Shown here: positions 51,801-62,000 of the stretch, piece by piece | Layout of the letters: the number at the start of each line of letters is the position of its first letter | Position numbering within the stretch: position 1 is the stretch's first letter | NCBI GenBank assembly: GCA_029706075.1 | Contig: JAINUG010000015.1 | Coordinates: 4,920,154-4,984,153, forward strand | Reading direction: 5' to 3' | DNA from: Aldrovandia affinis | Taxonomy: Eukaryota > Chordata > Actinopteri > Notacanthiformes > Halosauridae | DNA length: 64,000 nt | Notes under the pieces: model-generated | Told to the model about the DNA's origin: nothing | The model's input: the letters and a program-made list of their open reading frames with translations, nothing else | Database searches by the model: none | Program-made: the position numbers and the translations under genes

Positions 51801-54800
51801 CACAATCGTTTACTTTACTGCTCAGTCATGCTTTGAATCTTGTCTGCTTGTTCTTGTTTAGTCTCGTCTGGCGTGAATGTTGAAACACATTTTGTTCCCA
51901 GTGTCGTTCAAGTGTGCGTGGCTCTTCCTGATTTTTCCTGATTCTTCCCCTGCCTGCTCCCAGCTGTTGGAGAACATGACGGAGGTGGTACGGAAGGGGA
52001 TCTTGGAGGCTGAGTTACAGCTCCAGAAAGCTAACGAGGAGAAGCTGATGGAGGAGGTGCCTATGTGCTTATTTGTGTGTGTGTGTGTGTGTGTGTGTGT
52101 CTGTGTGTGTGTATGGGTGTCCTGAGATATGCCTCCTTCCATACAGAGAGACCGTAAAGTGGCTAGAATGGTCATCCTGCTGTCCTTCTCTTGCAGGGTG
52201 TGCTGCGTCAAATCCCACTGGTGGGGTCTGTCCTAAATTGGTTCTCTCCAGTCCAAAGCTCTGTCAAAGGCAGGACCTTCAACCTGGCTGCAGGTACTGA
52301 TCCCTCATCTGTGAGGGATGGGGGCAAGAGCAGAGAGCAGAACATTCTGTCTCATTAGAAAATACCATTCAGGGAAATTGTTTGGTTGGATTTCATGTAT
52401 ATAAATATAAACATAAACACGCCTTTTAAAGGCATTTTACTTAAATATAATTTTATTTAATATAATTTTCATATTTATCTTTACTTTTGTTTCCTGAAAA
52501 AACTCAGATTAGTCGAAAGGCTCAATTAAATACAGATATGAATCGGAAGGCTGCTGATAATGTTTCAGAGAGCATCCAGAGATGCCCTTTAATTGGTTAT
52601 ATAGCAGTATACTACAGAAATTGATTTTCCAGCTTAAGAATTTGCAGATATTTAAATGTCGGTGATATAAGAATTGTTTGTTGCCGTTATGAGCTCTGAA
52701 TGTGTGTGTTCCCAAAGGTTCTTTGGACTCCACGGACGCCACCTACTCCAAGAAGGTGCAGGCAGTTGGAGGGACGCCTCCTGCCTCCCCCAGCTCCACT
52801 GTAAACAAGCGACTGCCAGGCAAGCCTTACTCACTTCTGATAACCCCCAGCCCTTGTGCACAGAGACTCGCCCTGTATTTCTTTTAGCCAAAAACTGCTG
52901 CTGTTCAGCAGTTGAGCCTTTCACTCTAGCATGGGCAGGCCCATTTTAATAGAAAATTGGAGGAACTACCCCCACAGACCAGAGAGCACAGGTCACAGCC
53001 ATTTGAATAGAGCTTTCACATTGGAGAGCTGAATGGAGTACTTATTCTGTCTCAGACGCTTTCAGTCACTGGGTTCATCGCCGCCAGGACTTGGCTGCTG
53101 GTCCATGCCCCCGTACTCTCCTGCCTGGAGCACTGTAAATCCCTCCATGCCTACACTATCTGGCCCCTTCATATCATCCAGAACTAGTGCCCCCCTTTCC
53201 CTCCCCTCCCTTTACTGGCAGCCAATATAAGTTTCAAATCTTGTTGTATCATGCCCTCAACTGCCCTTTCATACCTCCAAACACACATTTGTCCATACAC
53301 TCCTGTTCACCCACCCATCTCCGCGACCTTTCCTCCGCGGCCTCCCATCAGTCCCTATCTGTCACTTCCCCTTGGCAAGGGACCACTCATTATTACCTCT
53401 TGGTCGACAATCTTCCACCCTCTTCTGAAAACTTGCCTCTTTAAGCTTCACCTAGATTCCTCTTCATCAGCTGATCACAGATCCATTTATATGGATATTG
53501 ACTTGATATCTAATTACATTTTATTTACTATTTTCATGTGGTAGTCATTCTGAAATAAGTAAATATTCTCTGGACCCACGTATTGTTTTGTAAGGCTGCC
53601 CAGCTTTCATAGGGTGTCTGCCAAATCAATGAATGGGTAATAATGAGCCTCATTTATCAATAATTTAGTAAATATGCACGTTTATATGCAAGTTTCCCTG
53701 TAAAATTATACAAACTAACAACTGCCTCCGCATTTATCAAACGTTCGGAGGCACTTAGTTTCAATCGTATCCCCGTGTGTATGTCCCAAACCGCCTCAGA
53801 AATAATATACACTACCAGTCAAAAGTTTTAGAACACCCCTATTTCCCTATTTTTACTGAAATTTAAGCAGTCCAGTGAATAACCTGAAATGGTACAAAGG
53901 TAAGCGGTAAACTGCAAAAACGGTCAATTTCAAAAAGTTTTGCACAGCCTCAATAGAAGGGTTCTACGCTTCCTCCTCCATGTTTGAATCGGAACCGGCC
54001 TATAAAAACCTTTCAAAATGCTCATGAGCCACTCGTCATCTTTTCTTATTTTGCCATGTCTGTCAAAAAAGTCAGACCGGTCCCTGAAAATGCTGCTTTC
54101 TGTTGACTCTCAGAAACTTGTCTTCTGATTTTGTTGTGGCGTCTTCCTCAGAGTTTCCTCCAGTTTCCAAATTCCTATAATGGCACAAGATCCAGCCATT
54201 GCAAGCTTGCTTAAATTTAAGACTGGAAAATCACAGCATTTTGCCCAAAGATTTTAATAGTATTTCTCATCAATTAATTATTTAAAAAAACAAAACTGCC
54301 ATTATGAAATAGTAACTCTTTGTAATGCTATTACTCATTTCAAACATTTTTGTTTTGCTTAATTAAAGTAGTAGTTTAACAATAGAATAAAGCACACCGA
54401 CAATGTGGCTCATGGAATTTCCAGACCAAGCACTGACCACACTTGAACATGTGTTAGTTTCTTTATAATTTATCTTTCTTTATGGTATTTCAGTATTTCA
54501 GGACAATGGCACAAGATCCGTCATTGCAAGACAAAGCCTTTTAAAGTCTATTTAATGACCAATTTCATGTCGCAACCAAAGTGAAAGATTTCTGCGACAA
54601 AGAAGTTTGACCAATTTCATGTGAAGTGAAAGATTCTGCGGAGTTTACACACACGCGTGTGGTCTCAGGTTTTCATAAATTTCATTCGCACGTCCGAACA
54701 AGTTGGACTCGTGAAAACTTTGATAAATCCCAATTTTCATGTGTAAATATTGGTACGAAGGAATTACGAGAAATGTTGTTCGTATGTTGCTTGATAAATG

Positions 54801-55130
54801 AGGCCCAATGTTTTTTTGTTTTTAATCTCAACCACAGGTCAGAAGCTGTTCCGTCGCACAGGAGCTGGCTCTGACATGCTCAGTGAGACCAGCTCTGTCG
54901 GCCAACCAGAGGAAATCGAGAGCACAGCAGTCCAGTGCCCAGCCCCTGAGGAGGTCACCCCTGAGCCCAGACCGGAGCCCATCCCAGAGCCCTCCGAGGA
55001 GCCAGGAGCAGGTCCTGAGGTCACGCAGCCGGAGCAGACGGCTCAGGTGGAGGAGGGGCAGAGTGAGGAGGGCCAGCCAGAGGTGAAGGCGCAGGAGACA
55101 GAGAAGGAGCAGGAAGTCTCGGTCAGATAG
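39599..55130 (+). CDS. pdxdc1: PDXDC1 (pyridoxal-dependent decarboxylase domain-containing 1), complete, 23 exons
   Basis: Exons: 39599-39616, 41524-41600, 41912-41971, 42360-42440, 42639-42785, 43140-43329, 43914-43982, 44550-44628, 44841-44925, 45194-45248, 45329-45430, 45586-45711, 45823-45873, 48361-48421, 48585-48655, 50557-50662, 50971-51142, 51246-51364, 51670-51791, 51964-52056, 52197-52293, 52718-52819, 54838-55130. They sum to 2376 bases, 791 aa (human about 788). The start MEQPYKMIVDPMLAEMGKN aligns residue for residue with my memory of the human N-terminus. A group II decarboxylase fold follows (LGRLKELCEQHSMWLHVEG), then coiled-coil-like helices (LLENMTEVVRKGILEAELQL), a conserved segment (RQIPLVGSVLNWFSPVQ) and an acidic Pro/Glu-rich tail. 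The usual lysine motif is absent (see findings), so activity is doubtful. The 6-codon first exon is the least certain part; exon 2 itself begins with ATG. Confidence 0.95.
40612..40775 (-). mobile_element. SINE-like fragment in PDXDC1 intron 1
   Basis: Contains gttactgaagcaattc, a B-box-like gggaatcaaacctccg on the reverse strand, and cttaacggctgtatcgctgt. Resembles 30046-30180. Confidence 0.45.
42792..42830. repeat. (CA)n microsatellite beside a PDXDC1 donor
   Basis: About 19-20 CA units that begin seven bases after the end of the exon 42639-42785. Confidence 0.95.
45329..45430 (+). CDS. pdxdc1: PDXDC1 exon 11: altered PLP-lysine region
   Basis: Encodes KCDSMTLTLGPWLGLPAVPA (residues about 291-310). 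In active group II decarboxylases this place reads like DSxxxNPHKWL, with Lys bound to PLP. Here the His-Lys pair is Gly-Pro (Pro about residue 301). Both flanking motifs are otherwise recognisable. Confidence 0.85.
46245..46289 (+). other. Possible cassette exon 1 in the PDXDC1 intron 45874-48360
   Basis: Bounded by gctgtcatcag and by gtaaag; 45 bases, phase 0 at both ends when read from the preceding exon, giving DDLETEMSLLEALTM. Not part of the PDXDC1 family as I know it. Could be chance. Confidence 0.3.
46384..46464 (+). other. Possible cassette exon 2 in the same intron
   Basis: Bounded by cttggtttcag and by gtaggt; 81 bases, phase 0, giving GVVSRSPVPLISGGSLRDVL then GSLILSI. With the segment above it would add 42 residues without changing the PDXDC1 frame. 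Confidence 0.3.
48763..49782 (-). mobile_element. Strongly decayed Tc1-like transposon in a PDXDC1 intron
   Basis: Left end caggtaactggcaaaataaa and reversed right end cagtgaactgccgaaataaa match at 17 of 20 bases; TA remains on the right (49783-49784). The inside keeps words typical of Tc1 elements read on the reverse strand (attgtcatcctggaagaaac) but no long transposase frame. A family different from the other copies here. Confidence 0.78.
49992..50459. mobile_element. MITE, 468 bp, with 27-bp perfect inverted ends
   Basis: Both ends read atatcgtcaccttcttaaaa + taatggc towards the inside, identical over 27 bases. The inside repeats acttaggcca on both strands at least four times. No coding capacity; no clear target duplication, so the superfamily is unknown. 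Directly right of the decayed Tc1 element, before the exon at 50557. Confidence 0.85.
52074..52113. repeat. (GT)n microsatellite beside a PDXDC1 donor
   Basis: Interrupted GT run starting 17 bases after the exon 51964-52056. Confidence 0.93.
53056..53635 (+). mobile_element. Degraded L2-type LINE 3' fragment
   Basis: Broken frames keep spaced L2 words: KSCCIMPSTALSYLQTHICP, YTPVHP and later FHPLLKTCLFKL, like the C-terminus seen at 27483-27934, in the opposite orientation. It ends gggtgtctgccaaatcaatg, a decayed L2 tail. In the last PDXDC1 intron. Confidence 0.65.
53645..54806. mobile_element. DNA element with gcctcatttatcaa inverted ends, 1.16 kb
   Basis: Left end gagcctcatttatcaa, reversed right end gggcctcatttatcaa (15 of 16). 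The flanking three bases are aat on both sides, as possible for a 3-bp duplication. It is interrupted by a Tc1-like start at 53810. The right end stops 31 bases before the last PDXDC1 exon. Confidence 0.72.
53810..54250. mobile_element. Tc1-like end nested in the element at 53645-54806
   Basis: Begins TA + cactaccagtcaaaagtttt, a classic Tc1 terminus. I could not find the matching right end, so its extent is uncertain; it may be truncated. The word atggcacaagatcc occurs twice further on (54179 and 54505). Confidence 0.5.
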
Positions 55131-56600
55131 GGCACATCAGAGGTGCCAGGCCAAGGGTGGGGGTGAGGATACGGCGGAACTCATGCAGGCAGAGGGCCAA
55201 CTAAAAGGCTCCCTTTTCTCACTACTTAACTAGGAAGCAAGGAGAGGACGAGAGTAAAGCAGCTTATATGCAAGTAATTAATTAAATTTGTGATTTCAGT
55301 TCAATATGTTTAAATGTATTAATTTAAACCATCATAGTTTAGACTTGATCACTTTGAATGTATGGTTAAACTGTATTTGAGGCTAAGAATGAAATGCAAT
55401 TTATTGAAGAAATGACTTGAAAACGAGAACAGGATGAGGCGGTCTTGGTCTGCCTCTGAGACCCTCTGGTGAGCACTGCGTTTCCATAGTTACGGAGTAA
55501 ATTACATTAGCTGAATGAAGAGATGCACTGCCCATGGTGCATCCCCCAGAGTAGCAGAGACCTGGTCAGTGGTAGAGAGGAGCTCTGGGAAGCAAGGAGG
55601 GGTCAGTAGACTTATGGAACTATGAAGAATGGAGAATTCCACAGTCTTATTGCTGCTTGCACCCACTACACAAACACTGTTTATAGACTTTGTTTATACA
55701 ACTTAAGATCTGGATAATATGTCTCAGAACATTTGATCCTGATTTGAAGTCTTACGTCCATATTCAGACTTATAGTTATCATCAACTTGGTGTTCTGATG
55801 GATACATAGTGAGCAGGAATATTTTATTAGCCAATGTATCGCTATCCAAAAATGCAAAAAGTCAACAGTGGAGTGAAGTAACCAAACAGCAGAAACCAAA
55901 CAAACTTAGGCATACTGGTGCAAATGTAAAAATATGTACCGCTTGCTAGCTAGAAGCTATCAGTTTAGCATCAATTTCTTAATTTTATTTTGAATTTGCT
56001 CATTTTACGTAACATCATTCAACTCATAAGACTTTATTAATAAATATATCTATAAATTAATATATTTTTCCACTGCTACTTTAGGTTAGTCATTTTTATG
56101 AGATTAATTCCTGCCACTTGCGTAAATAAATTCTAATGATTTCTGGTTAACTTACTCTAGATTGTACACAGAAAGATAATTTGTAGCATTTTGGTCCTAA
56201 TCAATAACATCTATCTATAAGTCACATTTGACCAGATATGAGTTGCATTCACACATTTATCTGGATCAAAGGTTGCTGTGCAAACAAGCAACATATGAAA
56301 TGTCACATCTCTCTGTTGGCCTTCTGCACAGGTTGGGGCCTGCTTCATAAATATGTTTTTATTTAATTTACTTTAATAATTAGTCAAAAGGTTGTATCAG
56401 ATGCTTATATTTAAATCTTGTGAAAATGAACATTTATCAAGAATCTTTTAAACAAAAGATTTGAGTTTGCTTTCAGACACTGTGCCTGCAAGGCAGTGCT
56501 CGCAGATTATTAGCTATATGGATGGGAGCAGCCTCGTTTTATGGACACTTGAGCCTTATTGCACTAGGTGTGTTCTTTTTCTTTAACTTAACCTTTAAAG

Positions 56601-56879
56601 AGGGTTCCCACGTGTCATGGAAAAACCTTGAAAATCATTGAAAATTATTCTGTCATGGAAATGTCTGATTCCATGTAACGTTATACCACCGTTGTTGCCA
56701 CCTGCCATGGCTGTTTAGACACACACACACGATGTTTATTTGCACTGGCAACAAAACATGTCAAGTTATGAACGCAAAGTCCATTTTTGCATCAGTCGCT
56801 CAAACAAATGTCTTTGAAAACCTCAAACTTGTCATTGAAATGTCATGAAAAATGGAAATTTGATTTGAGTGGGAACCCT
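56601..56879. mobile_element. hAT-like MITE, 279 bp, in the PDXDC1 3' region
   Basis: The ends agggttcccac and gtgggaaccct are a perfect 11-base inverted pair. The flanks ctttaaag and gtttaaat match at 6 of 8. The inside has repeated gtcatggaa/gtcatgaaa words near both ends. Confidence 0.75.
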
Positions 56880-57366
56880 GTTTAAATCAGTAACTTTATT
56901 TAATCACAATGGCAGCATACTTTCCTATTGAAGACCATTATTTATTATTTATTTATGCTTATTTTGATTCTAAAACGTCCATGTGGTACATAATCAAACA
57001 ACAAATCATGGTTTAAAAATTGGCATTCCAAATATGAATTTTGCTTTATAAAGCTTATTTTTAAACTGTCACATTGTCTTTTCAAAACATCTGCACATTT
57101 AATATTTGTCCATTGCAAATATGGACAAATATTAAGAATGGAGTATGAAGTAAGAATGTATGCAATTGTGTATTTACTTGTATCTCTCCTTTGCTTTTTG
57201 TTTGGATCAAGAAACGTGTTGCCTTGTGACCGTGTCTTGGACTGTTGTGGAGATTTTATAACTCCAGCTAGACTCACAAAAATGATAATCACACTCCTAA
57301 TCCCGAAGGTTTATGGTCTACTTTACCTGTACATATTAATCCACGGATACATTACCCAGCTTTGCA

Positions 57367-57372
57367 AATAAA
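57367..57372 (+). other. Candidate PDXDC1 poly(A) signal
   Basis: AATAAA, 2.2 kb after the stop codon; other weaker candidates exist. Confidence 0.4.
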
Positions 57373-59001
57373 TTATGACAGAGGAGACATCTTGGAAGGG
57401 CCTTAGCCTGAGGGGGGATGCTTTCTTGGTTATCTTTTGTTTAGCTTGTTAGCATTCATTTTTACATGACATTTACATTTTTCCGTCCTGACACATCAAT
57501 CGGTCATTGCGTTTTTTTTTGTGGTGGAGTACATTTACATCCACTCTTATAGTGGACAACCTACTGTCAATAATATAGTCAATTTAGTTTTCTGTTCAAG
57601 TGAACACTCATGTAGAAAGCAGTACTCCAAAACGGAGTCTTATCAAGGCTTGTAGTTTTATTCGGACTTTCTCACATTGATAGACTATATGTAACATGGG
57701 CCATGACCCAACTGTGAAAGCACGCATACAATTGCTACTGCTGAGCTCTTATACCATACTGATTTAAGAGAGATGCCATTCAAACATGAGTTTGGGTCAA
57801 GTTTATTTGCAATGGTCATATTGACACAATGTCTTCTCTCTCTATATTGAAACCCCAAACAGATTTACAGCACATGGAATGTGGTCTGGGGTTCATTAAC
57901 CTTTTCCCCTATCATCTATATTTCAATTCTTTTTATTTTTAGGGAAGTGCAATTTCTTTCGGATGCTTTTAAGTGCTTGCAGATATTGACGGTCTTCTTT
58001 TTTATATACTTTTATTTTTATTTTGTATGTTTGGTGCAATGAAGATTCCTTATTTACACAGAAGGGAAAAGATAACTTGCTGATTTTAATATATATTGAG
58101 AGGGTTAATTTGTTTTAATATTTTACTTGCGTTTTGATTGTTTAAATAATCTTGTCCTTGTGATTGTTGTAGTTTTGTTTAAACGTTTGTAATTTATTTT
58201 TCTCAAAGCTCTATAAGAACCAGTGTCCTTGAAAATGTCATTTTGAAAAAAGAGGGATCTCTGCTGGAATCCAGTTAATTTTATTAAACTGCAGCATAAA
58301 TTCTATTTGTATGGCCCTCATTCATTGAACGCTTTTTCTGTTTTACCACTGTGTGGGTTCCATGCCGAAGTTCCTTGTAGAAAATATCTTGTACTGATGT
58401 GGTGTACAGGAGCGTATATATAATTTATACTTCCTTGACACTTTCACACTCAATACATTATGCTGTTCTCCAGATAACACAGGCCACTTCATTGTAATAC
58501 ATACATTATACGAAGTGTAGATGATCTCTTTCCATAATTCCTTTGTTTTCACTTGTGGGGAGAATGCTAAAACTGGAAAATCATACATGGTAGAACAAAT
58601 AAGGACATTGGAGTCTGGGGAATGTAAAGCACAATCAAGTAGACCGCAAAGGTAGATAAACTGTCCAGACTTTTGCAAACTCAACAATAAAAAATAAAAA
58701 ACAAACAAACAAACAAAAAAACACAGCCCCACTATCCATCGAGGCTTGTCCTGTTTCTTTGTTAGGCATAGTAAGCACTGTCAACTGAGTGATAGGTTAA
58801 GAGCTCAAACATTTGTTGAAATTTGACACACTTTCACTCAGCTTTCAGGAAAACAAAGAATTTGTCTTATAAATTTACAAAAAAAAAAAAACTTTGAGGA
58901 TCAGGGATTTCCCCCCCAGTTGGGTCAAGAGAGGGTCACAGTGACTCCAGGTGTTCGTGGGACATAAAGGAGTGTTCTGAATTTTCCCAATGAGAGAGGT
59001 C

Positions 59002-62000
59002 CTACTGCTGAGCCACCCTCTCCCAGCCTCCCTGCTCCGTCCTGCGGAACAGCTGGGGCTGCCCTCCTGGGAAGAGGCTGTCGGAGCTGGGGTGCTCTAA
59101 AAGAAACTGGATGGTGGTCTTAATGTGTTGCACAAAGTGAGGTGGCTCAGCCAGAGGGGATGTGGACAAATACTGGAAAAACAGAAAAGCAAGTGTGAGA
59201 TTTTGAACAATCTCACCAGGCCTTCACATGCCAGGTTTTTTTTAAACATATTGCAACCTGTGTAGTACTTGAATATAACATTACAGTGGAAAATGTACAT
59301 ATGTTGATAAAAACAACCTAGTGGAGATGAATTCCCCTTCCAAGCCCTTACCTTCAATATTGTATCATCATCCTGTGTCAGCCAGAATGCAATATCCCTA
59401 TTGGGTGACCACTTGCATGGGCCAATTTTCACTTCTTGTTTACTAGTATCATAGATGTCAGCCATCTGCAAAGCGCACATACACACAAATTTAAATTTTT
59501 AGGTATTTGACCTTCATACCCTCAACAAAACATCTATGTGCCTTCTATCCCATCCACGAATATGCTATCCATCCCCCTCAGTTCTCTAAACATCACAGGT
59601 GTTAACTATGATAAATGTTGCATATCACCACAGAACCAATCTACTAAATAATCTGTTCTCATTTTCTTTAAGGCATTCTGTGAAACGGTCATAAGCTACC
59701 TTTAAATAATGTTTCAAGAAATCAGGAAAACATTGAATTGCTTGACTTTATAAGTCCACAAGACATTGTATTATTTTAACTGCTCACTGCTACACTGCCC
59801 GTCCCAAAAAAAAGTCGCACACTCTAATATTTTGTTGGACCGCCTTTAGCTTTGATTACGGCACGCATTCGCCGTGGCATCGTTTCGATAAGCTTCTGCA
59901 ATGTCACAACATTTATTTCCGTCCAGAGTTGTATTAATTTTTCACCAAGATCTTGTACTGATGATGGGAGAGTTGGACCGCTGCGCAAAGTCTTCTCCAG
60001 CACATCCCAAAGATTCTCAATGGGGTTAAGGTCTGGCCAATCCATGTGTGAAAATGATGTCTCATGCTCCCTGAACCACTCTTTCACAATTGAGCCCGAT
60101 TAATCGTGGCATTGTCATCTTGGAATATGCCCATGCCATCAGGAAAGAAAAAATCCATTGATGGAAAAACCTGGTCATTCAGTATATTCAGGTAGTCAGC
60201 TGATCTCATTCTTTGGGCACATAACGTTGCTGAACCTAGACCTGACCAACTGCAGCAACCCCAGATCATAACACTGCCCCCACAGGCTTGTACGGTAGGC
60301 ACTAGGCATGATGGGTGCATCACTTCATCCGCCTCTCTTCTTACCCTGAGGTGCCCATCACTCTGGAACAGGGCAAATCTGGACTCATCAGACCACATGA
60401 CCTTCTTCCATTGTTCCAGAGTCCAATCTTTATGCTCCCTAGCAAATTGAAGCCTTTTTTCCGATTAGCCTCACTGACAAGTGGTTTTCTTAAGGCTACA
60501 CAGCTGTTTAGTCCCAATCTCTTGAGTTCCCTTCGCATTGTGCGTGTGGAAATGCTCTTACTTTCACTATTAAACATAGCCGTGAGTTCTACTGTTGATT
60601 TTTGACGATATGATTTCACCAAACGTTTAAGTGATCGCCGATCACGATCATTCAAGATTTTTTTCCGACCACATTTCTTCCTCGAAGATGATGGTTCACC
60701 ACTATCCTTCCAGGTTTTAATAATGCGTTGGACAGTTCTTAACCCAATTTTAGTAGTTTCAGCAATCTCCTTAGTTGTTTTCTTTGCTTGATGCAGGCCA
60801 ATAATTTGACCCTTCTGAAACAGATTAACATCTTTTCCACGACCACAGGATATGTCTTCCGACATGGTTGTTTAAGAAATTAGAAGCTACTCACTGCATC
60901 AGTTAGGGTTAAATAACTTGTTGCCAGCTAAAACATATTAATCACTGCAGTAATTATCCAATGGAAGGCTCTTACCTATTTTCTTAGTTAAATCCAGGTG
61001 GTGACCTTTTTTTGGGCCAGGCAGTGTATATTTCCTTCAACACATTGTTTGTGTGGTTGAATTTATATTGTAAATCAAATATGTTGATATGAAATTAATC
61101 ACAAGCCTGCAAGTTTAAAATGCATCTTGATAGCTTGCTAAATAAATAAATACAGGAAAGCTTCTCTAGTTTCTCTGGAAATGTAACATTTCACCCAATT
61201 AAATTACACTCTGTGGTTCAGTATGATTATATGCAGGCTTAAGTAAGTCTGCACTTAAGTAAGTCTGCACTAATTTTGTCAGAATGCTTGCGAAAACACT
61301 ACTGTTTTGCTCTCCCCAAATCAACACAGCCCTTGAATGTGCAGTTGGCAGAAGTCTTGACGTATTTAAGTGGGAAGCCCCAGTATTAATTATTCCCTCA
61401 TTCAAGCAAACTAATTCACTTCTGCTTGTGTGGGAGAGTCAGAGGAGATGTTGCAAACCTGGCCCCCTGTGAAGGTTCGAGCTGATCGCAGCTCCTCAGC
61501 AGGCCCTCGACTTTGAAAGGAAGCTGGGAACACCTCCCCAGTTTTGACATTGACTCCTGTTAATGCACAATGCCAAGTCAACATGCGCTACACAAAATAG
61601 TCGCTCTATGGGGTTTATTCATTGAAGTAAAACACCATACCTATTCCATATACAACTGGCCTGTGAATCCCATCGGTTACAATGTCATTCAATTCTGTGT
61701 GGGCAGAAGATAACTATTCAGAACTCAGGCCTCAGGACAATCTTACAATGAGAATAGGATAAGAAAAAAGGCTTCCACCTGTAATGCAGCATGTTACCAA
61801 GTGAATGTCTTCTCTTTGTTTCTGGAAGGCCGCTGCCAAAAACAATGTGAAAACAAGTAAAGGATTCAGAAATTGCCACTCATTCTATATTCATGCAATA
61901 AAAAAAACTGCTGAACTCACCCAGAAGACTAAGGCTTAGGCTGTGGGATGTTTTTGTCTCATCATCAAACCCACCAATGAGGTGCAGCTCCAGCCTGAAT

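Larger units (their letters stand above)
55131..59001. other. PDXDC1 3' UTR and convergent PDXDC1/NTAN1 interval
   Basis: No further gene is seen. + strand AATAAA at 57367-57372 is a candidate PDXDC1 poly(A) signal; several - strand AATAAA words (for example at 58279) could serve NTAN1. AT-rich. One MITE lies inside (56601-56879). Confidence 0.55.

Noticed and set aside
58343..58732. 129-codon open frame on -
   Set aside because: AT-rich, starts in a poly-A/T stretch, no domain; between two convergent genes.
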